NCBI GenBank assembly: GCA_052161885.1
Contig: CP197396.1
Coordinates: forward strand, 3,596,001-3,660,000
Direction: 5' to 3'
From: QKTW01 sp052161885
GTDB lineage: Bacteria > Bacteroidota > Bacteroidia > Chitinophagales > Chitinophagaceae
DNA length: 64,000 nt
The translations under genes were made by a program, and so were the position numbers. The notes beneath the pieces are model-generated. The model searched no databases. It was not told the DNA's origin and saw only the letters and a list, made by a program, of their open reading frames with translations. Positions 42,254-50,770 of the stretch are shown here, piece after piece. Every line of letters begins with the position of its first letter. Within the stretch, counting starts at the first letter, position 1.

Positions 42254-42277
42254 AACGGCTGACGTTTGTCAGCCGTT
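42254..42277 (-). terminator. Terminator of the DUF502-serC-DUF1015 operon
   Basis: AACGGCTGAC / GTCAGCCGTT with loop GTTT. On the minus strand it is followed by TTTATTTTC. It lies after the 38-codon ORF. Confidence 0.88.
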
Positions 42278-42325
42278 GAAAACATCAGATGTTTTTATAA
42301 AAACTAAACTACTTTTTCGTCTATG

Positions 42326-42442
42326 CTAAAACTTCTTATAGGCTTTTGTGAATGCGGCATAGTCATCCTGTATTTCACCAATTTCTTCTTTTGTTTTTGT
42401 ATTGAGATAGCTTTTTAGAAGTTGAATCAATTCTTTTTTCAA
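42326..42442 (-). CDS. Putative 38-residue helical peptide after DUF1015
   Basis: TTG 42442 to TAG 42328-42326. The product (initiator Met assumed) is MKKELIQLLKSYLNTKTKEE followed by IGEIQDDYAAFTKAYKKF, a charged amphipathic helix composition typical of real proteins. An AAAGGA Shine-Dalgarno-like sequence lies 8 bp upstream and an in-frame TGA stands two codons before, so this TTG is the start. It begins 17 bp after the DUF1015 stop and ends 49 bp before the operon terminator. No family recognised; it may be a remnant of a longer gene. Confidence 0.6.
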   Translation of the reverse strand: MKKELIQLLKSYLNTKTKEEIGEIQDDYAAFTKAYKKF

Positions 42443-42459
42443 ATTTCAGATCCTTTCGT

Positions 42460-43704
42460 CTATATCACGTATACCACCAGCCCGTCACGCAGCTTTGGCT
42501 CAAACCATGTGCTCTTCGGCGGCATTACATTTCCGCTGTCGGCAATGGTAAACAATTGTTGAATCGTTACGGGATAGCAGGCAAATGCTGCTGCCATTTC
42601 GCCGCTGTTTACACGTTTTTCCAGTTCCTGGAGACCGCGTATGCCACCTACAAAATCCACCCGTTTATCTGTACGCGGATCATGTATCGCCAGCAATTCA
42701 GACAAGATATTATTCTGCAGGATAGACACATCCAATACTCCTATCGGGTCTTCTGTATATGTGCCAGGTTTTGCTACCAACTTATACCAGTTACCGTCTA
42801 TATACATTCCGAATTCATGCGGCTGCTCCGGTTTGTACGGCTCCGTCGCACCTATCGGCGTTACTTCGAATTTTCCTTTTACAGCATCAATAAACTGGGC
42901 TGCCGACATACCATTCAGGTCCTTTACTACGCGGTTGTAATCCATTATCTCCAGCTGGCTTGCCGGGAATATGCAGGTGATAAAATAATTGAATGATTCT
43001 TCTCCTGTTATAGACATACCGCTCTCACGCATTTCCATACATACTTTACCGGCACTGGCTGCACGATGGTGACCGTCTGCAATATAGGTGCACGGCACTT
43101 CTTCGCTGTATATACGTGTCATAGATGCTACTTTTCCGTAGTCATCCATTACCCATACCGTATGGCGTATACCATCTTCGCCTGTAAAATCGTAGGCCGG
43201 TTTATGTGCCGCTTTCCAGTCTGCTATTATTTTCTCCGCATCTTCATTGTCGTTATAGGCCAGAAAAACGACGCCGGTCTGTGCACGCGTTGTTTTAATG
43301 TGGTTAATGCGATCCAGCTCTTTCTCCGGACGGGTAAACTCATGTTTTTTAATAATACCCTGGAAATAATCTTCACAGGAAGAGCCACAGATCAGGCCTG
43401 TCTGCGAACGGCCATTCATCACCAGCTCATAGATATAATAGCACGGTTCTTTGTCCTGGAAAAGCACCCCATCATGTATCAGCTGATCCAGGTTTTCCTT
43501 TGCTTTATCATACACCGCCTGGCTATGCACATCCACACTTTCCGGAAGGTCTATCTCTGCACGTGTTACGTGATAAAAGTTATACGGCAGTTTCCTGAAC
43601 AGGCGTGCTTCTGCTACGCTTACCACATCATAGGGCAGCGTTGCCACTTCTGCTGCAAATTTTTCTTTGGGTCTTAATCCTTTAAACGGAGTGATTCTTG
43701 CCAT
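42460..43704 (-). CDS. DUF1015-family protein
   Basis: 414 residues. ITPFKGLRPKEKFAAEVATLPYDVV at the N-terminus and CTYIADGHHRAASAG in the middle are the DUF1015 signatures. The DGHHR motif resembles a catalytic or metal-binding site, related by fold to ParB/sulfiredoxin-like nucleases or kinases (serine kinase SerK is a DUF1015-like ADP-dependent enzyme in archaea). Its place directly after serC, 115 bp downstream on the same strand, is therefore notable: a role in serine metabolism is plausible but not shown. Cytoplasmic. Confidence 0.9.
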   Translation of the reverse strand: MARITPFKGLRPKEKFAAEVATLPYDVVSVAEARLFRKLPYNFYHVTRAEIDLPESVDVHSQAVYDKAKENLDQLIHDGVLFQDKEPCYYIYELVMNGRSQTGLICGSSCEDYFQGIIKKHEFTRPEKELDRINHIKTTRAQTGVVFLAYNDNEDAEKIIADWKAAHKPAYDFTGEDGIRHTVWVMDDYGKVASMTRIYSEEVPCTYIADGHHRAASAGKVCMEMRESGMSITGEESFNYFITCIFPASQLEIMDYNRVVKDLNGMSAAQFIDAVKGKFEVTPIGATEPYKPEQPHEFGMYIDGNWYKLVAKPGTYTEDPIGVLDVSILQNNILSELLAIHDPRTDKRVDFVGGIRGLQELEKRVNSGEMAAAFACYPVTIQQLFTIADSGNVMPPKSTWFEPKLRDGLVVYVI

Positions 43705-43819
43705 GCTTTTTTTATTTTTTTTATGTTCCGGGCGGCACTACGCTGTGCAACTATTGCGGCGTTGGCACCGTTCAGGGTCCGGCTTTCTATCCGGCTTTCC
43801 CTGCGGGAGTAAAATATAT

Positions 43820-44896
43820 TTATTTGTAATTCTTTTCAAATTCCTGCATCACATTTACCAGTTGCTGCACGTCCTGCAATGTTATCGCATTATATAGCGA
43901 AGCCCTGAATGCACCTACGCTTCTATGTCCTTCTATGCCTGTAATACCTTGCTCTGTGCACGCTTTAAGGAATGCCTGTTCCATTTCCTTGCCTGTTCCG
44001 CGGAATACTACGTTCATCTGGCTTCTGCTTTCTTTTTCTACCAGTGACGTAAACAGCGGATTTCTTTCCAGTTCACCATACAGCAGGTTTGCCTTATCTG
44101 TATTTTCCTGTGCTATTGTATCCATTCCTTTATTCTTTATCCAGCGCATTACCAGCAGCGATACATAGATAGCAAACACAGGCGGTGTATTCACCATCGA
44201 GTTTTTTGATGCCAGTGCATTGTAATCCAGTATTTCCGGTACTTTCCGCACTATACGGCCCAGCATATCTTTCCGTATTGCTACCATAGTATTGCCTGCA
44301 GCACCCAGGTTTTTCTGCGCTACTGCGTAGAACATTGCGTAGTTGGTGTAATCCCGCTTGCAGCTTAATATATCGCTGCTCATGTCCGCTATAAGCGGCA
44401 CTTCACAGGAGGGTATATTACGCCATTGTGTGCCGTATATAGTATTGTTGGTGGTGATGTGCACATATTTCAGCCTGCTGTCTGTAATCTCCGGCCATTG
44501 CGGCAGATGTGTATAGTTATCTCCGCGCGAAGAAGCAAGTATCGATGTTTTCCCGTAATAAGATGCAGATTCTGCAGCTTCATTGCTCCAGTGTCCGCTG
44601 TCTATATATCCTGCGGTATCATCTGCACCGAGGAAGTTCATCGGAACCATCGCAAACTGCATACGTCCGCCACCCTGCAACCATAATATTTTATAATCGT
44701 CATTAAGTCCGCACAACTCTTTTGTCAGTGCGTTGGCCTCTTCGAGCACAGCCTCAAAATGCTTACCCCGGTGCGGTATCTCCAGTATAGAGCTGCCAAT
44801 GCCATTGTAGTCCTGTATTGCTGCTGCCGCCTGCTGTAACACTTCCTGTGGCAATGCCGCAGGCCCTGCATTAAAATTGATCAATCGGTTTCTCAT
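43820..44896 (-). CDS. serC: Phosphoserine aminotransferase
   Basis: 358 residues from ATG 44896 (MRNRLINFNAGPAALP), the family start. SSILEIPHRGKHF, ILWLQGGGRMQFAMVPMNF, and the PLP lysine in AVAQKNLGAAG are present, with IEGHRSVGAFRASLYNA near the end. It converts 3-phosphohydroxypyruvate and glutamate to phosphoserine and 2-oxoglutarate, for serine and pyridoxal phosphate synthesis. The start overlaps the DUF502 gene by 26 bp and DUF1015 follows, so they form an operon. serA is not adjacent here. Confidence 0.96.
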   Translation of the reverse strand: MRNRLINFNAGPAALPQEVLQQAAAAIQDYNGIGSSILEIPHRGKHFEAVLEEANALTKELCGLNDDYKILWLQGGGRMQFAMVPMNFLGADDTAGYIDSGHWSNEAAESASYYGKTSILASSRGDNYTHLPQWPEITDSRLKYVHITTNNTIYGTQWRNIPSCEVPLIADMSSDILSCKRDYTNYAMFYAVAQKNLGAAGNTMVAIRKDMLGRIVRKVPEILDYNALASKNSMVNTPPVFAIYVSLLVMRWIKNKGMDTIAQENTDKANLLYGELERNPLFTSLVEKESRSQMNVVFRGTGKEMEQAFLKACTEQGITGIEGHRSVGAFRASLYNAITLQDVQQLVNVMQEFEKNYK

Positions 44897-45470
44897 GTCT
44901 GTGGCCTTCTTCAAGATTTGCTATACCGCCACTCACTGCAAATTTCATTGCTTCGGCAGCATTCATTTTCGTAATCGGTTTTATGCTTTTGGTTTCTGCT
45001 ATTATCACATAGCCGCTTACCGCGTAAGCGTGCGGCAGGTATACCGCTACGCGGCCATGGAGGCCGAGGTGCGCAAGGTCCTGCTGGGTAAGAAAGCCTA
45101 TACGCCACGTTTCCGGATTGTGGTTGATGCATACCCACACCGGTTTGTTAAATTTCTTTTTATCGCCCACAAAAGAGTCCATTACATCTTTAATAGCGCT
45201 GTACAGGTATTTGATGCCGGGGGTATGCTCCAGCAGGTGGTCAAATGCTTCTATCATCATACGCCCCAGGAAGAAGCGGGTACCCAGGTAACCAATGGAG
45301 GTTACAAAGCTGATGACGATAAAAAACCCTAAACCGCGGGGCACAAACGGCACCAGGCTGTCTACGCTGTTAAATACCAGGTAAATAATATAGGCCGTAA
45401 TGGCTATGGGGCACAGTATCAGTAAGCCTTGGAGAAATGAACGGATCAGTATTGCAGCAAAATTGCGCAT
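44871..45470 (-). CDS. DUF502 membrane protein
   Basis: 199 residues from ATG 45470 (MRNFAAILIRSFLQGLLILCP); the longer frame from 45542 is unlikely. Two membrane helices (LIRSFLQGLLILCPIAITAY and GLGFFIVISFVTSIGYLG) precede a soluble domain with PGIKYLYSAIKDVMDSFVG and RVAVYLPHAYAVSGYV. Members are widespread and unexplained. First gene of the minus-strand operon with serC; a 26-bp overlap suggests coupling. Confidence 0.9.
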   Translation of the reverse strand: MRNFAAILIRSFLQGLLILCPIAITAYIIYLVFNSVDSLVPFVPRGLGFFIVISFVTSIGYLGTRFFLGRMMIEAFDHLLEHTPGIKYLYSAIKDVMDSFVGDKKKFNKPVWVCINHNPETWRIGFLTQQDLAHLGLHGRVAVYLPHAYAVSGYVIIAETKSIKPITKMNAAEAMKFAVSGGIANLEEGHRHEKPIDQF

Positions 45471-45621
45471 GTATCGGGTAGCCGTAGTTGGAACGGGGGT
45501 AAAGTTACAAGTTTGTGTCAAGCATACATATTTTTTCCGCATACGCCGGTAAACAGTTTCCGTTTTATTAATGTTTTATGCATACCGTTCTATTTATTAT
45601 TTTGGCCGTACAATCATTTTT

Positions 45622-46203
45622 ATGCTCCCGGAAGAGGATTTGCTGCAACATATAGCAGCCGGCAATGAGCCGGCCTTCCGGCAGTTATATGACCTGTTTC
45701 ACCGCAGGGTTTACAATACCTGCTTATCTTATCTGCAATCAGAAAGCGATGCAGAAGAGGCTACACAGGATGTTTTTGTAGAAGCATTCCGTTCTGCAGC
45801 ACAATATCGCCGCGAATCTTCAGTTAATACCTGGCTGTACCGCATTGCTGTTAACAAGTGCCTCGACCGGTTGCGCTATGCAAAACGGCAGAAAAGATTT
45901 GCATTTGTCAGCAGCCTGTTTCATCGCGATACTGGTGCGCTGCAGTATGATGTACCTGCCGCCGGCCATCCCGGCATAAAGCTGGAACAGAAACAGGAGG
46001 CTTCGGTACTTTTCGGCGCCATACGCAGGCTGCCGGAAAATCAGCAGACTGCTTTTATACTGAAACAGGTAGAGGGGTTGCCGCAGAAAGAAATTGCTGC
46101 TATTATGAATATTTCGGAAAAGGCGGTAGAGTCATTGATACAACGCGCCAAGACGGGCCTGCGAAAGTATCTGGAAAATTTTTATGAAACGCAAAGGAAA
46201 TGA
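45622..46203 (+). CDS. ECF-type RNA polymerase sigma factor
   Basis: 193 residues from ATG 45622 (MLPEEDLLQHIAAGNEPAF); an ATG at 45571 would add 17 residues. Region 2: FRQLYDLFHRRVYNTCLSYLQSESDAEEATQDVFVEAF, with YRRESSVNTWLYRIAVNKCLDRLR in 2.4. Region 4: LPENQQTAFILKQVEGLPQKEIAAIMNIS. It directs RNA polymerase to envelope-stress-type promoters. The next genes encode a membrane anti-sigma-like protein and a CpxP-like protein, so it is probably held inactive by the former. Confidence 0.93.
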   Translation: MLPEEDLLQHIAAGNEPAFRQLYDLFHRRVYNTCLSYLQSESDAEEATQDVFVEAFRSAAQYRRESSVNTWLYRIAVNKCLDRLRYAKRQKRFAFVSSLFHRDTGALQYDVPAAGHPGIKLEQKQEASVLFGAIRRLPENQQTAFILKQVEGLPQKEIAAIMNISEKAVESLIQRAKTGLRKYLENFYETQRK

Positions 46204-46231
46204 TTACAACTAACGTCAAAATAAATAAGAA

Positions 46232-46537
46232 GTGAAACAGGAAGATAAACATCAGTGGGTCGAAAGCGTTATAAACAGCGTAAAGGATCTGCCACCGGCA
46301 GAACCGGGACGTGATTTATTTCCCGGCATTGAACAGCGTATCAAAATAGTAACGCTCCGTGGCCGGGTAGTTCCGTTGCGGACCGTTTCTGCTGTAGCTG
46401 CCGCTTTGCTGGTCTTACTGGCGTTTAACTATTTCACCGTAAGTCATAAAAAACTCCCGGGCAAGGCACCATCGGGTACACAGGAAATAATCCAATTCTA
46501 CCAGTTAAATGACGATGATGTTTTGAGTGGGTATTAA
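46232..46537 (+). CDS. Putative membrane anti-sigma factor
   Basis: 101 residues from GTG 46232. A ~50-residue cytoplasmic part (WVESVINSVKDLPPAEPGRDLFPGIEQRI) precedes one membrane helix (TVSAVAAALLVLLAFNYF) and a short periplasmic tail. The size, order and 28-bp gap after the sigma gene fit an anti-sigma factor, though no zinc (ZAS) motif is present. It lies 9 bp before the CpxP-like gene. Confidence 0.7.
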   Translation: MKQEDKHQWVESVINSVKDLPPAEPGRDLFPGIEQRIKIVTLRGRVVPLRTVSAVAAALLVLLAFNYFTVSHKKLPGKAPSGTQEIIQFYQLNDDDVLSGY

Positions 46538-46546
46538 TAATGGTTT

Positions 46547-47029
46547 ATGAAGACAACAATATTTTATAAAGCGGTTATTGTCTGCCTGTTGCTTATCAAT
46601 ACAGGTACACTCGCCTGGTTGTGGGTACAGCAAGGACGGCAACAGGGGCATGAAGGACGAGGCAACAGGGCAGACCAGCTTATCATCGGCCGCCTTCACC
46701 TGAACGAGGCGCAGCAACAGCAGTTCGAGGTGTTAAAGCATGAACATCATGGCCAGATGCTGGATATACAGAAAGAATCTGCAGAAATACATAATGTATT
46801 GTTCGGATTACTGAAAGACAGTGCCGATAACAGTTCAAAAAAAGATTCCCTGATAACTGCGCTGGCAGCCAACGATCAAAGAAAGGAAACAGTAACTTTT
46901 GAACATTTCCGTAAACTGCGCGCTATCCTTGACGTCAATCAAAAAGCTGATTTTGACGATCTTGTAGAGGAGCTGGGCCGGCAATTGATGAGCGGACCTC
47001 CCCATGACGGGCCTCCGCCACATCCATAA
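46547..47029 (+). CDS. CpxP/Spy-like periplasmic protein
   Basis: 160 residues with an N-terminal membrane/signal segment (AVIVCLLLINTGTLAWLWV) and an all-helical domain: LHLNEAQQQQFEVLKHEHHGQMLDIQKE and a later LRAILDVNQKADFDDLVEELG. These two LT/N-x-x-Q helices are the mark of the heavy-metal sensor/CpxP/Spy superfamily. The tail PPHDGPPPHP is His/Pro-rich and could bind metal. It probably senses or buffers misfolded protein or metal in the periplasm and is the last gene of the sigma operon. Confidence 0.85.
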   Translation: MKTTIFYKAVIVCLLLINTGTLAWLWVQQGRQQGHEGRGNRADQLIIGRLHLNEAQQQQFEVLKHEHHGQMLDIQKESAEIHNVLFGLLKDSADNSSKKDSLITALAANDQRKETVTFEHFRKLRAILDVNQKADFDDLVEELGRQLMSGPPHDGPPPHP

Positions 47030-47041
47030 TGCTTACCGCCA

Positions 47042-47072
47042 CTTGCCGGAGCTGAGATAAAATATATATTTG
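47042..47072 (+). promoter_or_regulatory. Promoter of the acyloxyacyl-hydrolase-like gene
   Basis: -33 CTTG (47042-47045) and -7 TATATTTG (47065-47072) with a 19-bp spacer; GTG 47086 lies 13 bp after the -7 box. Confidence 0.5.
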
Positions 47073-47085
47073 TCTGCTTTTTGCC

Positions 47086-48249
47086 GTGGCTTTATTTATT
47101 AAACATATCGTACCCTCCTTTTTAAGAAACCTTTCCCTGCGGGCGTTACTGCCTTTATCTATGTGCTCTTGCTTTCATGCAGCAGCGCAGCAGCAGGCCG
47201 GGGCCGGATTTGCAGTTGAAAGCAATATAATCGCCGGCAAAGTATTAAAGCATACTCAAAAATTCCGCGCACCCATTCCCGATTTATCTACAGCTTACGA
47301 AATAAATTTTCTGCAACAGACTTACGGCAAAAAACAATGGCAGCAGCGGCGTAAATATCCGCTGGTTGGCTTTGGTTTTACGATTACCAATTATGGTATC
47401 GATTCTATTTACGGCAAATGTATCAGTATGTACCCGATACTCCAATTGCCGATCATCCGTGGCAAAAAACTGGAGTGGACATTCCGCATTGGTTTCGGAA
47501 TGGGATACGTTACCAAACGCTATGACCGGATACCAGACTGGGATACCCTGAATAATGCGATCAGCAGTCATGTAAATAATTTTTCTACCATCAGCACTGA
47601 TCTGCGCTATCATATCAATAAACACCTGGACCTGCAGCTGGGCGGTAATTTTTCGCACATCTCAAATGCCGCGCTGAAACAACCCAACCTGGGCATCAAT
47701 ATGTACGGCGCACATATAGGACTCAGGTATTTTCCTGTTACATCAAAACCGGAAAAAATACATGAAGAACTGCCGAAACTTAAGAACAGATGGCTCTTCC
47801 AGGCACGATTAGGACTTGCTTTTAACCAGGCCGGTTTTACCGATGGGCCTATGTACCCAATCTACCTGGCCTCTGCTTTTGTAAGCCGCCGCTGGCATAG
47901 CAATAACAAAATGTTTGCGGGTATCGACTACTCTTATCATACCAACATCTATGCTTTCCAGCGCAATAATGAAATCAATGTGGGCAATGAGGCCGCCAAC
48001 TCATGGAAGAGCGCTGTATTTGTGGGTAACGAATTCCTGATGGGACGCGTGGGTATTGTATTACAGGTCGGTTATTATATTAAAGAAGCAGCGCTCCGTC
48101 TTGATCCTTACTACGAAAAAATTGGTGGCAATCTTTATCTTATTCAACGCGAAAATGGTCCGCTGAAAGAATTGTGCGTCTCTGCATTTCTGAAAACACA
48201 TAAAGCCCAGGCAGAGCTTGCAGAGATGGGTCTGGGATTTGGGTTCTGA
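47086..48249 (+). CDS. Lipid A deacylase-like (PagL/acyloxyacyl hydrolase family) protein
   Basis: 387 residues from GTG 47086; an N-terminal signal segment ends near HAAAQQQ. The barrel-type repeat pattern and the motif NFSHISNAALKQPNLGINMYG contain H-x-S-N-A, the catalytic His-Ser signature of PagL-like deacylases that remove fatty acids from lipid A in the outer membrane. Bacteroidota homologues are common and mostly uncharacterised. It follows the sigma/anti-sigma/CpxP genes but has its own promoter; stress-linked membrane remodelling is a speculation. The next gene converges, with no gap between the stop codons. Confidence 0.75.
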   Translation: MALFIKHIVPSFLRNLSLRALLPLSMCSCFHAAAQQQAGAGFAVESNIIAGKVLKHTQKFRAPIPDLSTAYEINFLQQTYGKKQWQQRRKYPLVGFGFTITNYGIDSIYGKCISMYPILQLPIIRGKKLEWTFRIGFGMGYVTKRYDRIPDWDTLNNAISSHVNNFSTISTDLRYHINKHLDLQLGGNFSHISNAALKQPNLGINMYGAHIGLRYFPVTSKPEKIHEELPKLKNRWLFQARLGLAFNQAGFTDGPMYPIYLASAFVSRRWHSNNKMFAGIDYSYHTNIYAFQRNNEINVGNEAANSWKSAVFVGNEFLMGRVGIVLQVGYYIKEAALRLDPYYEKIGGNLYLIQRENGPLKELCVSAFLKTHKAQAELAEMGLGFGF

Positions 48250-49983
48250 TTATTTCCTGTCCAGCAAGTCTATTGACAGATTTTCTATCGTTCCCTCAAA
48301 AGTTCCCGGACCGGTTATATACAGTTCAAAAATTCCTTTCCTGGAATAACCGGGCACTCTCATATAAAAGCTGTAGGTATTTACTGCATCCTCCGCACTG
48401 ATGGGGCTGAACAACCGGACCCGCGTATGTTTTACAGAGTCGCCGTTTTTTAATGCACCATGCAGATAGCTTCCCCAAAGATGTCCCGGAGCTTTTATAC
48501 GGGCTGTAATTTTCAGCCAAAATTCATTATCACCTCCAGTAGCCTTATCAAGCGGCACCGTAATAATGGTTCCGCGTTGCCCTTCTGCTGCCGTAATATG
48601 TATGGCGGTGTCAATCCCCGATAATATTACATTATGATAACCCGCTTCGTTTTTTAAAAGTTCTGCACTGTCCAGCAAACTCATATCTATAGGCGTGGGA
48701 TGCGGGTTCAGGTATATCCTGCTGTAATAACGCCTGTTCATATCGTTGTAGTGCAGGATCGTTTTGTTGTACTGTCCTATCTGAAATATGTTTACAAACA
48801 AGAGGTATGCAAACAATGTATACACCGCATACTTCCACTTGGCCACGTTTATTTTATCTATGAATGCTGCAAAAGGCAACGCAAAAACCGGGTAACTCTG
48901 CACCAGCGCACGGGTAGCGTAGCTGCCGCCGTAACGCCAGTCGTCCCAGGCAATAATGATCCAGATATTAAGCAGGCAGAATACGAGCACAGATTTCCGG
49001 AAAGGGAATTTTTTAACGAAAAACATCCCGATGATAAAAAATACAGTAATCGGAGTATAGATAAACCATCCTTTTTCCCAGCCAAATAATACACGGAAAT
49101 GCGGATTTAAAAATTCCCATTTACTGCCTACATCGTATAGAAAGGAGCCTGTAGAAAGTTTCCAGTAAATGAGCTGGGGTAATACGCCCAAAAGTCCGCC
49201 CAGTGCGGCAAACAGTATATGATTTTTGTGTTGCTTTACCTGCTTCCATTTTCCGGATGATGCTTCCTTGTTCTGCGTATTCCAGAGCAGCGGCACAAAC
49301 AACATAACGGCTTCTGTAGGTCGGCTCATAGTTGCAAGGCCTATTACGTAACCGGTAAGTATTGCCCATATGACTTTTGGATGCTGGTGCCATCTGATTG
49401 TAGTAAAAAGAACTATTGTATACAGCAGGAAAATGTAGACATGGCTCTGGGCATTATCTACAGCTGCATATTGAATGAAGTTCGTAGCCAGGCATATCAG
49501 CAAAAGTGTAAGAGCAACAACAGTATCTTTAAAATACAGCAGTAAGATTTTCCGGAGCAGTAGTGTTGCCAGCAGGCAATAGAAAATTACACCAAAGCCA
49601 AGTGCATATTGATATGGCGGTGAAAACCCGTCCGGCGCATAATCACTATGCCGGGCCACAAAATCTCCTGCGAAGAAAAAAGGCATTTCAAGTATCGCAA
49701 CACCACCCAGGTATTTAAATGTATAATTCCCATTGTCCAGTTTTTCTGCCTGCCAGCCGTCACCGCCTGTCACCTGGTATTTTTTATCTGCTTCGGTGAG
49801 CCAGTCCAGCTTTTTATAATCGTGGTAAATAAAGATAGAAGGCAGGTATACATAATACCCAAAGGCGTCCCAGGTAGTTACTTTCAGTGGCTTGTGCGTA
49901 TCAGCAGCCGGATTGGAAATGCGGAAGCACGATAAAACAATACATACAATGAAACAGGTTATAAGTGACAGAAAGTTTTTCAT
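48250..49983 (-). CDS. Polytopic membrane protein, GT-C glycosyltransferase-like
   Basis: 577 residues from ATG 49983 (MKNFLSLITCFIVCIV); the frame opens at 50070. About ten membrane segments are followed by a C-terminal periplasmic beta-sandwich (about 435-577, NLSIDLLDRK end). Early residues WDAFGYYVYLPSIFIYHDYKKLDW have the aspartate after the first helix expected in GT-C (ArnT/PMT-like) enzymes. It may glycosylate a lipid- or protein-linked substrate on the periplasmic side. It lies 64 bp after the NAGPA-like gene on the same strand. Confidence 0.7.
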   Translation of the reverse strand: MKNFLSLITCFIVCIVLSCFRISNPAADTHKPLKVTTWDAFGYYVYLPSIFIYHDYKKLDWLTEADKKYQVTGGDGWQAEKLDNGNYTFKYLGGVAILEMPFFFAGDFVARHSDYAPDGFSPPYQYALGFGVIFYCLLATLLLRKILLLYFKDTVVALTLLLICLATNFIQYAAVDNAQSHVYIFLLYTIVLFTTIRWHQHPKVIWAILTGYVIGLATMSRPTEAVMLFVPLLWNTQNKEASSGKWKQVKQHKNHILFAALGGLLGVLPQLIYWKLSTGSFLYDVGSKWEFLNPHFRVLFGWEKGWFIYTPITVFFIIGMFFVKKFPFRKSVLVFCLLNIWIIIAWDDWRYGGSYATRALVQSYPVFALPFAAFIDKINVAKWKYAVYTLFAYLLFVNIFQIGQYNKTILHYNDMNRRYYSRIYLNPHPTPIDMSLLDSAELLKNEAGYHNVILSGIDTAIHITAAEGQRGTIITVPLDKATGGDNEFWLKITARIKAPGHLWGSYLHGALKNGDSVKHTRVRLFSPISAEDAVNTYSFYMRVPGYSRKGIFELYITGPGTFEGTIENLSIDLLDRK

Positions 49984-50047
49984 CCGGCAGTATTGAGAAC
50001 TTTGTACAGAAGCTAAAATAATTATTCTGGTATTAGAAAGTGTACCA

Positions 50048-50761
50048 TTATTCTCCCGTGGCAATGCCAATCATCACTCCAAAATCTCCACCAGTGTCAA
50101 AACAGTTTTTCGCAGGCAGGTACATTCTCGACACAAATCCATCGAGGTATAATGCGTTAATACATCCAAGGCTTTTGAAGTAGGCTGCAAAATCGTAAAA
50201 GTTTACTGCTTCTTTTGATATCACAAATATTACTTTTCCATCCGGGCGCATGCCTACACCATTCCTGATGTTGAGGTTTACAGATCCCGGAGTGAACAAC
50301 GGATTTATTTTGCCACTTATCACAAGCATTGGGCCGGACTGTGTGGCGTACTGTATGTCCTTTTTACCGGTAAAATCTTTTGTGGTGCATACTGCTGCTT
50401 TATGCTGTGCAGTGATATAAAATATACCATTAGGCTGGAGGTAAAAATTACCCGCTCCAGTTCTCTTATTTAAATGTGCTATTGTTTTTCCATGTTGTAT
50501 AAACAGGCCCAGCGGCGATTGATCTTCCTGGTACATGCCACCGTTCATAGCAAACATCAGACCTTTATGTTGTTTTTTAAGCCAGCTTTTCAGCTCTTCG
50601 ATACTTCCCAGGATTTTTCCTTTATCATCTTTCCAGTAAAGCTGTATATCCTGTTTTACTGGATCTGCCGTATAGCTCACAAATCTTTTATCCTGTGCCC
50701 CGGCAATGCTTGCCAGCAACAACAGGATTATTAATATATATGTTACCGGCTTCCGTTTCAT
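50048..50761 (-). CDS. Phosphodiester glycosidase (NAGPA/DUF2233-like)
   Basis: 237 residues, signal peptide (YILIILLLLASIAGA). FAMNGGMYQEDQSPLGLF and the late LYLDGFVSRMYL, with GVGMRPDGKVIFVIS in the centre, match the NAGPA/phosphodiester glycosidase superfamily; human NAGPA removes GlcNAc from phosphate esters. A periplasmic action on a sugar-phosphodiester polymer such as a teichoic-acid-like or lipid-linked glycan is possible. It starts 9 bp after kdsD on the same strand, so it is in the same operon. Confidence 0.85.
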   Translation of the reverse strand: MKRKPVTYILIILLLLASIAGAQDKRFVSYTADPVKQDIQLYWKDDKGKILGSIEELKSWLKKQHKGLMFAMNGGMYQEDQSPLGLFIQHGKTIAHLNKRTGAGNFYLQPNGIFYITAQHKAAVCTTKDFTGKKDIQYATQSGPMLVISGKINPLFTPGSVNLNIRNGVGMRPDGKVIFVISKEAVNFYDFAAYFKSLGCINALYLDGFVSRMYLPAKNCFDTGGDFGVMIGIATGE

Positions 50762-50770
50762 ATTAAAACA

